Positions 1-9,061 of a DNA stretch of 64,000 nt are shown here, one piece after another; positions within the stretch are counted from its first letter, which is position 1; each line of letters opens with the position of its first letter. A program made the position numbers and the translations under genes. Below the pieces are notes generated by a model that was given only the letters and a program-made list of their open reading frames with translations, did no database searches and had not been told where the DNA came from. This DNA is from an uncultured Eubacteriales bacterium (GTDB lineage: Bacteria > Bacillota > Clostridia > Oscillospirales > Acutalibacteraceae), in NCBI GenBank assembly GCA_900318495.1, contig ONLA01000001.1:62001-126000 (forward strand). Direction: 5' to 3'.

Positions 1-2148
1 ATGGAATTCATATTTGTCGTATGATTCCTTTACTTTGTCAATAAGCTCGTTGAGCTTAACAACAGCCCATTTGTCAATAGGCGTAAGCTCGCCGGGACTT
101 ACCATATCGGTGTCGGGGTTAAAGTCAGCAAGGTTGCCGAGGATATATCTTGCGGTATTTCTGATTTTTCTGTACGCTTCCGAGAGCTGTTTCAGAATAT
201 CAAATGAAATATTAACATCTGACTGGTAATCACAGGAGGCTACCCAGAGTCTGAGTACATCAGCGCCGTACTGCTTAATTACCTCTTGCGGACTGATGCC
301 GTTGCCGAGAGATTTACTCATCTTGCGCTTTTCCATATCAAGAATCATTCCGTGGGTAAGAACCGCCTTATACGGAGCAACTCCTGTTGTTGCCACCGAT
401 GTGAGCAGCGAGGACTGGAACCAGCCTCTGTACTGGTCGTTGCCCTCGAGGTACAAATCAGCAGGGAATTTAAGATAATCACGGCGTTTGCATACAGCTG
501 TATGTGATGAACCGCTGTCAAACCAAACGTCCATAATATCCTTTTCTTTATCAAAATCCTTACATCCGCACTTAGGACAGCTTGTGCCCTCGGGCAAAAT
601 TTCCGAAGCATCATGGTCAAACCAAGCGTTTGAGCCTTCCTTGCCGAACAAACCGGCAACCGCAAGCATAGCTTCCTTATTGATATAAGGTTCACCGCAG
701 TCACGGCAATAGAAAATCGGAATCGGCACGCCCCATTTTCTCTGACGCGAGATACACCAGTCTTTTCTATCGCGTACCATTGAAGTAATTCTGTCCTTGC
801 CCCAAGCCGGAATCCACTCAACAGTGTTAATGGCGTCAACAGCCTGCTCCTTAAAATCATCAACGGAACAGAACCACTGGTCGGTTGCTCTGAACAGAAT
901 CGGTGACTTACATCTCCAGCAATGCGGATATTGGTGAATAATCTTTTTAAGTGCAAACAACGCGCCGTCTGCGTCAAGCTTTACGGCAATTTTTTTGTTT
1001 GCCTCGTCTGTTGTCAGGCCTGCGAATTCGCCGGCTTCTTCAGTGAGAATACCGTCGCCGTTTACGGGACAAATAACCGGAATTTCGGGATAATTGCGGC
1101 ATACGTTATAGTCGTCAACACCGTGTCCGGGAGCTGTGTGTACACAGCCTGTACCGCTTTCAAGCGTTACGTGCTCGCCGACAATAAGGAGAGACTCGCG
1201 GTCAAGGAACGGGTGCCGGGTTTTCATATACTCGAGCTCGCTGCCCTTAATTGTTGCCACAACCTTATAATCGGTAATGCCTGCCTCCTCCATCGCGGAC
1301 TTGTACAAATCGGTTGCCATAACATAATACTCGCCGCCGCTTTGAATAACTGAATACTCATAGCGCGGACCGACGCAGATTGCAACGTTTGCGGGCAAGG
1401 TCCATGTTGTGGTTGTCCAAATAACAAAGTAAACCTTTGAGGGGTCAATTCCCATTGCGGAGAATTTTCCCAAATCGTCGGTTACATTAAACTTAACGTA
1501 AATTGAATGACAGGGATCCTCGGCATACTCGATTTCAGCCTCGGCAAGCGCCGTCTTACATTCGGGGCACCAGTAAACAGGCTTTAAGCCGCGATAAATA
1601 TATCCCTTGTCCGCCATTTCCGCAAACACCTTGATTTGCTCGGCTTCAAACTCGTGCTTAAGGGTAATATAAGGATTATCCCATTCGCCTATCGCGCCCA
1701 AGCGTTTAAACTGTTCGCGCTGGTCGTTAATATAGCCTGTTACAAACTCCTCGCACAGCTTTCTGAGTTCAACGACAGAAATATCGGCAGAGCTTCCGAT
1801 TCCTGCCTTTTGTCTTGCCTTGAGCTCGGTCGGCAGTCCGTGGGTATCCCAACCGGGTACAAACGGAGCTTTAAAGCCTGCCATATTCTTGTAGCGGACA
1901 ATAAAATCCTTAAGAATCTTATTGAGCGCGTGACCGAGGTGAATATCGCCGTTAGCATACGGAGGTCCGTCATGAAGAACAAACAGCGGCTTGCCCTCGT
2001 TGAGCTCCATAAGCTTCTCGTAGAGTTTGTCTTCCTCCCACTTTTTCAGCGTTACAGGCTCGCTTTTGGGAAGACCTGCACGCATCGGAAAATCGGTTTT
2101 GGGAAGATTAAGAGTTGAGTTATAATCCTTCTTACAATCCTTACACAT
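1..2148 (-). CDS. ileS: Isoleucyl-tRNA synthetase, partial (3' end outside window)
   Basis: This class I aminoacyl-tRNA synthetase charges tRNA-Ile with isoleucine in the cytosol. The frame is open from an ATG at 2148 to the window start, giving 716 codons of a protein that is normally about 920-1050 residues, so the C-terminal anticodon-binding part is missing here only because the window ends. The class I signature HLGH lies at residues 70-73 and KMSKS at about 609-613. The editing (CP1) region lies between them, with [11 protein letters not shown] visible. It follows divIVA by 25 bases and is probably the distal part of the miaB-mutS-sepF operon. No T-box leader is possible in so short a gap. 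Confidence 0.97.
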   Translation of the reverse strand, partial: MCKDCKKDYNSTLNLPKTDFPMRAGLPKSEPVTLKKWEEDKLYEKLMELNEGKPLFVLHDGPPYANGDIHLGHALNKILKDFIVRYKNMAGFKAPFVPGWDTHGLPTELKARQKAGIGSSADISVVELRKLCEEFVTGYINDQREQFKRLGAIGEWDNPYITLKHEFEAEQIKVFAEMADKGYIYRGLKPVYWCPECKTALAEAEIEYAEDPCHSIYVKFNVTDDLGKFSAMGIDPSKVYFVIWTTTTWTLPANVAICVGPRYEYSVIQSGGEYYVMATDLYKSAMEEAGITDYKVVATIKGSELEYMKTRHPFLDRESLLIVGEHVTLESGTGCVHTAPGHGVDDYNVCRNYPEIPVICPVNGDGILTEEAGEFAGLTTDEANKKIAVKLDADGALFALKKIIHQYPHCWRCKSPILFRATDQWFCSVDDFKEQAVDAINTVEWIPAWGKDRITSMVRDRKDWCISRQRKWGVPIPIFYCRDCGEPYINKEAMLAVAGLFGKEGSNAWFDHDASEILPEGTSCPKCGCKDFDKEKDIMDVWFDSGSSHTAVCKRRDYLKFPADLYLEGNDQYRGWFQSSLLTSVATTGVAPYKAVLTHGMILDMEKRKMSKSLGNGISPQEVIKQYGADVLRLWVASCDYQSDVNISFDILKQLSEAYRKIRNTARYILGNLADFNPDTDMVSPGELTPIDKWAVVKLNELIDKVKESYDKYEFH

Positions 2149-2173
2149 TTATATGCTCTCTCCAGTAATATTT

Positions 2174-2860
2174 TTATTCGTCTGAAACGTCGTAATTATC
2201 GCCGAATTTAAGCTGGCTGAACTTTCCGCTTCTTTTAACGGGAACCCTTGTTGTGTCGCTGCTGATTTTTTTGGGCGCAGCCACGGGAGCTTCCCTGACA
2301 GGCTGCTGTCTGACGGGTTCTTCCTGAATCTGACGGGCAGGCACCTGAGTCTCAACGGGTTCTGTGGGATATTTTTTATCGAGCTCTTCCTTTGACTGTT
2401 CAACGTCAGCCGCTGTAGGAAGATCGTCAATAGATTTAATATGATTGCTGTAAAGCTCTATAAGCTCGTTTCTGAGGTTGACAGCATCGGTCTGAAGCGC
2501 AAGATAATTCTCTTTTTCAAGAACCGTCATCTTGTTGGCGTCCGAAACAAGCGACTGAGCCTTTTCCTCGGCTTCTCTTATAATTCTTGCCGCTTTTTCT
2601 TTTGCTTCTTTAATGCAGGCGTCGCTCATCTTTTGGGAAGTGAGCAGCGCGTTTCTTACTGTTTCCTCGTCGGATCTGTATTCCTCAAGGCGGGTAGCAA
2701 GTCTGTCAATCTTGTGAACAAGATTTGTTTTTTCCTTTCTCTGCTGCTCAAATGTAGCAATTACCTCGTCGATAAACGCATCTACGTCTTCCGCTCTGTA
2801 ACCGCCGCTGAGAGTAGCTTTTCTGAAACTGATGTTTTTAATCTCATCAATTGTAAGCAT
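2174..2860 (-). CDS. divIVA: DivIVA-family cell division / polar scaffold protein
   Basis: DivIVA proteins bind negatively curved membrane at septa and poles and recruit division or sporulation partners. The N-terminal lipid-binding segment is recognisable (FRKATLSGGYRAEDVDAFID, residues 12-31). It is followed by a long charged coiled coil to about residue 150 with heptad-rich EKA/REA repeats. The last 70 residues are a low-complexity P/V/Q-rich tail ending in basic and acidic patches, which is variable in this family. The length of 228 residues is normal for clostridial members. It sits between ylmH and ileS, the standard position downstream of sepF. Confidence 0.92.
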   Translation of the reverse strand: MLTIDEIKNISFRKATLSGGYRAEDVDAFIDEVIATFEQQRKEKTNLVHKIDRLATRLEEYRSDEETVRNALLTSQKMSDACIKEAKEKAARIIREAEEKAQSLVSDANKMTVLEKENYLALQTDAVNLRNELIELYSNHIKSIDDLPTAADVEQSKEELDKKYPTEPVETQVPARQIQEEPVRQQPVREAPVAAPKKISSDTTRVPVKRSGKFSQLKFGDNYDVSDE

Positions 2861-2872
2861 ATTCAGCTCTCC

Positions 2873-3613
2873 TTATCTGTAATGAATTATTGATATTCTG
2901 ATTCGGTGTTTTTTTGTTTCCCCAAGTACACCGCTTATTTCAAATTTTCCCTTGCCGCGTATTGTAAGCTTATCCCCTTGCTCGGTGTTACGGCTTATTT
3001 TTTGACACGGCAAGTGGTTTACGCTGACACTGCCGGACAGTATCAAATTTTTCGCTTTTTCACGCGAAAGCCCCGAAACAGCCGACACAATATTGTCAAG
3101 CCTCATAGAGCTTACGGTGTATTCCTTTTCCTCAACTCCCCTGCCCTGCGGAAGCGCGCTGCCGTCCGCGTCGCTCAGGGTAACGCCGACCTTTCCTACC
3201 TTTGAAATTTGAGACATTATGTATTCTTTGATTTCACTTTTTACAAACACAACAGCCCTGCCGTCCCCGACAAGAATATCGCCGACGGTTTCGCGTTCAA
3301 TGCCGAGCGACATTAATGAACCCAAAAAGTCACGGTGAGTCAGCTTATCGGTTTTGCGGAAGGTAAACAGGATTGCGTCAACCGGAAAATCGGTTTGTTC
3401 GTCATAGAACAAGCCCAAAACCCTGCGTTCGCTTGTGTCACTGCCTCCGAAAAAGCTGTAGTTTGTAAAGTGAACCGAATTAAGGTGCTGTTCGGCGTAT
3501 GCCTGTTCCTCCTCGGTTAAAAAGGAGAAGAAATACGGACTGTGCCTTTTTTCACAAAGGTACACGGCGTCGTCAAGCTTTGAGTTAAACAGCTTTAAAT
3601 CAGAAGTAAACAC
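2873..3613 (-). CDS. ylmH: YlmH family S4-domain RNA-binding protein
   Basis: This 246-residue protein matches the YlmH family of the Gram-positive division gene cluster. The C-terminal third (about residues 165-235) carries the S4 RNA-binding fold, with the stretch RLDNIVSAVSGLSREKAKNL followed by the beta-hairpin containing VNH and GDKLTIRGKGKFEI. Homologues associate with ribosomes or the 50S subunit and are implicated in rescue of stalled complexes; that role is family knowledge. The start is a GTG at 3613 lying inside the last codons of sepF (14-base overlap), so translation is probably coupled. Confidence 0.9.
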   Translation of the reverse strand: MFTSDLKLFNSKLDDAVYLCEKRHSPYFFSFLTEEEQAYAEQHLNSVHFTNYSFFGGSDTSERRVLGLFYDEQTDFPVDAILFTFRKTDKLTHRDFLGSLMSLGIERETVGDILVGDGRAVVFVKSEIKEYIMSQISKVGKVGVTLSDADGSALPQGRGVEEKEYTVSSMRLDNIVSAVSGLSREKAKNLILSGSVSVNHLPCQKISRNTEQGDKLTIRGKGKFEISGVLGETKKHRIRISIIHYR

Positions 3614-4070
3614 CGCTGTTTTCTAACTCATCAAGCAAATCGTCGCCCGTAAGGTCAACGTTTGACGGAATGATAATATATGTATTTGTAGCAACTCTTT
3701 TTATTTTGCCGTTGTTGGCATAGGCAACACCGCTGAGAAAATCAAGGATTCTTCTTGCCATATCCTTGTTTGTATCCTCAAGGTTAAGAACAACGGTGTG
3801 GGTTTTCATTAATTCGTCCGCGATTGAGCGTGTTTCCTCGCCGAAACGTTCAGGCTTAAAAATGCCGACCTGAAGCTTGGCGGTAGCGTTAATGTTTACC
3901 ACTTTATTTCTTGAAGAACCTGAGGCGGGTTGTCTTTCGCGCTCTCTTTCTCTCGGAGCCGGTTCTTCGTAATCATCCTCGCCTTCATCCGAATAGCCGT
4001 ACTCATCGTACTCGTACTCGTCGTCCGGAGCGTCCCACATACGTTTAAATTTATCAACTATTCCTGCCAT
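3600..4070 (-). CDS. sepF: Cell division protein SepF
   Basis: SepF tethers FtsZ filaments to the membrane and bundles them at the septum. The short N-terminal amphipathic helix (MAGIVDKFKRMW) is the usual membrane anchor. A strongly acidic then basic low-complexity linker covers about residues 14-55. The globular SepF core (about 65-156) contains KPERFGEETRSIADEL and the RILDFLSGVAYA dimer helix. The length of 156 residues is typical. The gene lies between ylmE and ylmH as in many Gram-positive division clusters. Confidence 0.95.
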   Translation of the reverse strand: MAGIVDKFKRMWDAPDDEYEYDEYGYSDEGEDDYEEPAPRERERERQPASGSSRNKVVNINATAKLQVGIFKPERFGEETRSIADELMKTHTVVLNLEDTNKDMARRILDFLSGVAYANNGKIKRVATNTYIIIPSNVDLTGDDLLDELENSGVYF

Positions 4071-4087
4071 AAACAGTTCCTCCTACT

Positions 4088-4801
4088 TTATGTATAGTTT
4101 CTCGCGCCGAAAAGCGCCGAGCCTACTCTAACCATATTTGCGCCTGCGAGTATAGCCTCGTAATAATCTGCCGACATACCCATTGAAAGGATAGTCATAC
4201 TTATATTATCTAATTTTTTTTGCGATATGTCAAGAAACAACTTGTGCATATTATTAAAATAATTAGAAATTTTATGTTTATTATCACAAATTGGCGGAAT
4301 TGTCATCAATCCTTTGACGGAAATTGACGGAAGTTCGGAGATTTGGCACAGCAATTCCTCAAGATTTTCCTCGTACACTCCGCTTTTATTTTCTTCTCTG
4401 CCGATATTAACCTCAACCAAAATGTCCGTTACCTTGCCGCGTTTAAACGACTGGGCGGAAATTTCCTTGGCGAGCTTAAAAGAATCTACCGACTGAATAA
4501 GATCGACCTTATCTACAATTTGTCTAACCTTGTTTGACTGCAAATGACCGATGAACTGCAAAGAGCAGTGTTCAAGGTCATAGGCGTCATATTTTGACAA
4601 AAGCTCCTGAACTCTGTTTTCGCCGATATGGTCAAGTCCGAGTGAAACAGCGTAATTAATCACCTCAGCGTCAACAGTTTTTGTCGCGGCAAGAAAAGTG
4701 ATGTCCTCCCGGCTTCTTCCGGATTTTTCGGCTGCTTCCGCAATACGTTCGTTGATATGATTATAATTATATTCAACGTCACGCAATAACTTTTCCGTCA
4801 T
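4088..4801 (-). CDS. ylmE: YggS/YlmE family pyridoxal phosphate-binding protein
   Basis: This is a fold-type III PLP-binding protein of the PLPBP family, thought to maintain PLP homeostasis rather than to catalyse a known reaction. The PLP lysine is in FLAATKTV (Lys41), and the C-terminal GMSADYYEAI and VRVGSALFG motifs bind the phosphate. I chose the ATG at 4801, not the in-frame ATG at 4810, because the AGGGGG Shine-Dalgarno sequence abuts the upstream ATG but stands nine bases before the downstream one. The gene overlaps the end of the HlyD-like gene by 23 bases. Confidence 0.9.
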   Translation of the reverse strand: MTEKLLRDVEYNYNHINERIAEAAEKSGRSREDITFLAATKTVDAEVINYAVSLGLDHIGENRVQELLSKYDAYDLEHCSLQFIGHLQSNKVRQIVDKVDLIQSVDSFKLAKEISAQSFKRGKVTDILVEVNIGREENKSGVYEENLEELLCQISELPSISVKGLMTIPPICDNKHKISNYFNNMHKLFLDISQKKLDNISMTILSMGMSADYYEAILAGANMVRVGSALFGARNYT

Positions 4802-6062
4802 ACAAGTCATCCCCCTTTACAATTACTTTATCATAAAGCGAAACAGTTTCGCCGTTAAACAAAAGACCGGGATCGGGCTCGGTGTCGCAAACAACGTAAT
4901 CCTCGTCGGCATAGAGGATTGAAATTTGCTTGAACTGAACCTCGCTTCCGTACAGAACATAAATGCCCTGAACCTTTTTCTTTTCCTTGTGCGCCTTGCC
5001 GTTGTCATCGTATGTTGTTTTTGTTACATAATCATCGTGAACGGCGCGCTTTGAAACACGCAGCCCGGTATAGGTGCCCATACCGATTTCAATAGGCTCC
5101 TGCCTTGCTTCAAGGATACCGTTATCCATATAGTCACAGCGGAGAACCACAAGCGCTTTTCCGCTTTCGGCGTCGTGTGATATGCGGTAGATTTTTGCCG
5201 GGATGGCTTCGGTTGTTGCTTCTTCGAAAAGAACGGTTACCGCACTGTCCCAAATGTTGAGCCTTGAAGCTTCGTCCGAGGTCACCTCGCAGGCTACATA
5301 CCAGTTTACATTACTTACAACCTTGCCGGCAATATTACCGGGAACACTGCCCTTTTTAAAGCCTTTGAGGTCGGACAAACGCATTTTTGATACATCCTTG
5401 TAAGGATAAACGTTTTCGTATCCGTCGCAGAATTCCGTAAAATAACCTGCCTTGGGCGTTGTTATGGTTCCGGTGTTATCCCCGGCAGAGCTCTTGAGCT
5501 TTTCGGATTCTGCCTTCAGCTCGGAGATTTTTTGATTGAAGTTTGATACCTTGCCTGTAAAAAGCTGCCGCTGGTTTATTGCCGACAACAAGCTGTCGGA
5601 ATCATTAAATGAAGATTTTAAATCGTTTTTATTTGTATCGTGAAGATAGTTTATTATGCTGTTTTTTATATTATTGTTAATAATATCAAGGCTTAATGCG
5701 CCTGTAACGCTGTTCTTCTGGATTGATTCGAGCGCCTTAACGTCCTTGTCAAGATTATCGGCAAGAGTATTTCTCACCGCGTCGGTTTCGTTTGAATATA
5801 CCTTCGCAATTTCTCCGTTGGCGTTTACGGTATCTCCGTTTGAACAGGAATATGAAAGTATTCCGCTGTTATCCTTAGGTATTATAGTTTCATCCCTGAT
5901 TATAAAACCGTTGGAATAAATAGTGTCGGTAACGGTTGTTTTAACAGCGTTTTCGGTTGGATACATATCAAACTGAGCGCTGATAAGAAGATATGCGACA
6001 TATACAAGCGCGAGGATTGTAAGCGCCGCAACAAGAATTCTTTTAAACAGTAATTTATCCAT
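4779..6062 (-). CDS. HlyD-like membrane-anchored adaptor protein
   Basis: This 427-residue protein has one N-terminal membrane helix (about residues 9-28) and a large external part. A coiled coil lies at about 100-195 (NTLADNLDKDVKALES, then NQKISELKAESEKLKSS), flanked by lipoyl/barrel-hybrid-like beta segments such as GYFTEFCDGYENVYPY. The C-terminal part (GMGTYTGLRVSKRAV, then VYVLYGSEVQFK-like strands) resembles HlyD/RND periplasmic adaptors. No ABC or RND partner is adjacent. Its place between miaA and ylmE-sepF suggests an envelope or division-linked role, which is only an inference. It overlaps the end of miaA by eight bases. Confidence 0.6.
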   Translation of the reverse strand: MDKLLFKRILVAALTILALVYVAYLLISAQFDMYPTENAVKTTVTDTIYSNGFIIRDETIIPKDNSGILSYSCSNGDTVNANGEIAKVYSNETDAVRNTLADNLDKDVKALESIQKNSVTGALSLDIINNNIKNSIINYLHDTNKNDLKSSFNDSDSLLSAINQRQLFTGKVSNFNQKISELKAESEKLKSSAGDNTGTITTPKAGYFTEFCDGYENVYPYKDVSKMRLSDLKGFKKGSVPGNIAGKVVSNVNWYVACEVTSDEASRLNIWDSAVTVLFEEATTEAIPAKIYRISHDAESGKALVVLRCDYMDNGILEARQEPIEIGMGTYTGLRVSKRAVHDDYVTKTTYDDNGKAHKEKKKVQGIYVLYGSEVQFKQISILYADEDYVVCDTEPDPGLLFNGETVSLYDKVIVKGDDLYDGKVIA

Positions 6063-7005
6063 AAAAAAGTCCTTCGTTTATTATATTAACGGCTTCGCCG
6101 AGCATTTCTTCATACGAGGAATAGCTGTCGGCATAGAGCCAGTGTATGTCTTTGTCACGTTTAAACCACGTGATTTGCCTTTTGGCGTAACGTCTGGTGG
6201 ATTGCTTTAACTTTTCTATACATTCTTCCAAAGATTTTTCATTATTGAAATACGGCGCAAGCTCCTTGTAGCCTATCGCCTTGACCGATGTAAAGCTCAG
6301 ATCCTTGCCAAGCACCTGTTTGGTTTCTTCCAAAAGCCCCTGCTCGAGCATTAGATCGACGCGCTTGTTTATTCTTTCGTAAAGCTTTTCACGGTCGTTA
6401 AAATTAAGCCCGAGCTTAACGGCAGTGTACGGGCTTTTTTCAAGCCTTGAATCAGCTATCTGTCTGGTAATTGTCATTCCGGTTGTATAATAAAACTCAA
6501 TAGCTCTGATAATGCGCTTTGGATTGCGTTCCTCTTCAAGCCTGATTTTTGATTCACGGTCGATTTCGTCAAGAATATCAAGCAGCTTTTCTATGCCGTC
6601 ATTACGGTAGATTTGCCAAAGCTCGCCGCTTTTGGCTTCGTCCCTGATTTCTTCGTTAAACTTTATGTTGTTTAAGAGCGAATCAACATATAGCCCCGTA
6701 CCGCCTACAATTAAAGGAAACTTCCCGCGGCTGTAGATATCGTCAATACAACGCGAAGCGTCCTCTACAAACCTTGCGACGGAATAAGAACAGTCCGCCG
6801 GCACAAAATCAATCAGGTGATGCTTAATTCCTTGTGTTTCTTCCTCTGTCGGTTTGGCGGTGGCAATTTTCATTCCCTTATAAATCTGCATTGAATCCGC
6901 GGATATTATTTCGCCGTTAAAGCGTTTTGCCAAATCAATTCCCAGACGCGTTTTTCCCGAAGCAGTCGGGCCGACAAGCGATACAACTTTTATTTGGTTT
7001 TCCAC
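6055..7005 (-). CDS. miaA: tRNA dimethylallyltransferase (MiaA)
   Basis: MiaA transfers a dimethylallyl group from DMAPP to N6 of A37 in tRNAs reading UNN codons; MiaB, encoded upstream in the same operon, then methylthiolates the product. The P-loop GPTASGKT is at the N-terminus, followed by ISADSMQIY, a substrate-binding GGTGLYVDSLL and the RRYAKRQITWFKRD motif near the C-terminus. I place the start at a GTG at 7005, five bases past the mutL stop, with AGGG about ten bases upstream. The alternative GTG at 7041 would overlap mutL and add 12 residues not expected before the P-loop strand. Confidence 0.95.
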   Translation of the reverse strand: MENQIKVVSLVGPTASGKTRLGIDLAKRFNGEIISADSMQIYKGMKIATAKPTEEETQGIKHHLIDFVPADCSYSVARFVEDASRCIDDIYSRGKFPLIVGGTGLYVDSLLNNIKFNEEIRDEAKSGELWQIYRNDGIEKLLDILDEIDRESKIRLEEERNPKRIIRAIEFYYTTGMTITRQIADSRLEKSPYTAVKLGLNFNDREKLYERINKRVDLMLEQGLLEETKQVLGKDLSFTSVKAIGYKELAPYFNNEKSLEECIEKLKQSTRRYAKRQITWFKRDKDIHWLYADSYSSYEEMLGEAVNIINEGLFYG

Positions 7006-7009
7006 AAAA

Positions 7010-9028
7010 TCACGCCCTGCCAAACTGTTTTTCAATTTCACTTTTTTTCATTACTATACAAACCGGTCTGCCGTGAGGGCAGTAACGGATTTCAGGATTT
7101 TCTTCAAGTGTTTTAACTATATCTATAAGCTCGCGCGCGGAGTTTTTGTTTCCGGCTTTTATTGCCGAACGGCAGGCAACATTATGATAAAACCAATCCA
7201 TCTTTTCCGTAAAAATATCATTTTTGCCCTGCGATATATAATCAGCCATTTCGGTTATGCAGTCCTCAATTTCGGACGCGTCAATATACTGCGGAGCGCT
7301 GCGCACAATAACTGAGCTGTTGCCGAAATCTTCCACGTCAAAGGAACATTCGGCAAACATTTCAAGGTGGTTTACCGCCGCGTCGTATTCGGCTTTTCCG
7401 AGGTTAACCGTTACGGGCCGCAGCAAAAGCTGAGCGGAAGAACCTGCTTTTTCAGCCTTAAGCTTTTCAAAAATAATGCGCTCATGCGCGGCGTGCTTGT
7501 CAATAAGCATCATTTCTTTTTTGTTTTTTTCAACGATTATATATGTATCAAAAAGCTCGCCGATGTACTTCAGCTCGTCAGCGCTTTCGATGAGCGAGGG
7601 CTGTGAATTTTGCTTTTCGCTTACGGTTACGGCTTCATGAACAGGGGTAATTTGTTTGGGAATCTCAGAATGTTGTGAAACCGTATGTTCCGTTTTGTCC
7701 GGTGTAACAACAAGCGGAGCTCTGTGTTCGTTTTTAAAGCGTTCATTGGCTTTTTCGTTTTTTACCGCCTGTTTTGAAACGATGTCAAACGGATTTACGG
7801 AATCTCTTAATCCCGTGTTATCAATATTGACAGGTTCTTTTTTTGTTTTTGTCTGTGTTGTGTTGAAGTCAAGGGAAGCAAAGGGATTAAAATCATCCTC
7901 AAAGCTTTTGTCTTTTTTCTCTTTCTCAGGCTGAGGGTTTTCCGCTTTTTTAATTACAGCCTGAGCGTTATTAAACGGACTGAATTTTCTGATGTCGTTA
8001 AACGCGGTTTCGGTTTTAAACTTTGCCTGCTTTTTGCTGTCAAACTTCATCAGCGACGACTTAACCGCGTGATAAACCGTGTCAAACACAGGGCGTTCGT
8101 TGATAAACCTTACCTCTATTTTGGCAGGATGAACATTAACGTCAATCATTTCGTACGGAAGCTCAATTTCAAGAACACATGACGGAAATTTTCCGACCAT
8201 AACCGAGCCCTTGAACGCTTCTTCAACAGCCGCCATTGCGGTGCGTGACTTAACATACCTTCCGTTTATAAAGAAGTTTTGCATATTGCGGTTCGGACGC
8301 GAATAAACAGGCTTTGAAACATAGCCTTTAACGGTAATCGCGTCAAGGGTATAATCGACGGGAATAAGTCCGTGCGCAAACTCCTTGCCAAACACCGCGT
8401 ATATTGCCGACAAAAGCTTGCCGTCACCGTAAGTCCTAAGGACCTGTTTGCCGTCACGGATAAAAGTAAATGATATTTCGGGGTGTGACAACGCTGTTTT
8501 GTCGATAATGTTTGATACCGCGTTGCCTTCGGAAACATCCTTTTTTAAAAACTTGGCGCGCGCAGGAATGTTGTAGAACAAGTCGCGTATTACAAAGGTT
8601 GTGCCCACGGGACAGCCCGCGTCGTCAAGGCTTATTTCCTCTCCGCCTTCAATTTTGTAATTGGTTCCGGTTTCCTCGCTGATGTTTCTTGTGATTAGCT
8701 GCAGCTTTGAAACCGCGCAAATTGAAGCGAGAGCCTCACCCCTGAAGCCGAGGGTCGCAATTTTATCGAGGTCGGATTCTTTCCTTACCTTGCTGGTCGC
8801 GTGGCGCAGAAACGCGGTTTTTACATCCTCGCGCAGAATACCGCAGCCGTCGTCGGCAACACGCATAAACGTTGTTCCGCCGTTTTTTATTTCAACGGTA
8901 ATGTTCTTTGCTCCGGCGTCAATCGCGTTTTCTACGAGCTCTTTAATTACCGAAGCAGGTCTTTCAACAACCTCGCCCGCCGCAATAAGCTCCGCAACGT
9001 GCTTATCAAGCACATTTATTACTCCCAT
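7010..9028 (-). CDS. mutL: DNA mismatch repair protein MutL
   Basis: MutL couples mismatch recognition by MutS to strand incision and excision. The GHKL ATPase domain shows ELVENAIDAGA, DDGCGI and TLGFRGEAL. A linker of about 130 polar residues follows, then the C-terminal domain with DKHAAHERIIFE and CPHGRP, the metal-binding endonuclease motifs of MutL proteins from bacteria lacking Dam/MutH. This version has Lys where many homologues have Gln in DQHA. The start is the ATG at 9028, preceded by AAAGGCGGTG; a TTG at 9046 is part of that ribosome-binding region. It lies 34 bases after mutS. Confidence 0.97.
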   Translation of the reverse strand: MGVINVLDKHVAELIAAGEVVERPASVIKELVENAIDAGAKNITVEIKNGGTTFMRVADDGCGILREDVKTAFLRHATSKVRKESDLDKIATLGFRGEALASICAVSKLQLITRNISEETGTNYKIEGGEEISLDDAGCPVGTTFVIRDLFYNIPARAKFLKKDVSEGNAVSNIIDKTALSHPEISFTFIRDGKQVLRTYGDGKLLSAIYAVFGKEFAHGLIPVDYTLDAITVKGYVSKPVYSRPNRNMQNFFINGRYVKSRTAMAAVEEAFKGSVMVGKFPSCVLEIELPYEMIDVNVHPAKIEVRFINERPVFDTVYHAVKSSLMKFDSKKQAKFKTETAFNDIRKFSPFNNAQAVIKKAENPQPEKEKKDKSFEDDFNPFASLDFNTTQTKTKKEPVNIDNTGLRDSVNPFDIVSKQAVKNEKANERFKNEHRAPLVVTPDKTEHTVSQHSEIPKQITPVHEAVTVSEKQNSQPSLIESADELKYIGELFDTYIIVEKNKKEMMLIDKHAAHERIIFEKLKAEKAGSSAQLLLRPVTVNLGKAEYDAAVNHLEMFAECSFDVEDFGNSSVIVRSAPQYIDASEIEDCITEMADYISQGKNDIFTEKMDWFYHNVACRSAIKAGNKNSARELIDIVKTLEENPEIRYCPHGRPVCIVMKKSEIEKQFGRA

Positions 9029-9061
9029 GGTGTCACCGCCTTTCAATATATTAATAAAGGA

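Noticed and set aside
345..977. A 210-codon frame on the minus strand inside ileS
   Set aside because: It is out of frame with the clear IleS translation that runs unbroken from 2148 to the window start, and its translation has no recognisable motifs.
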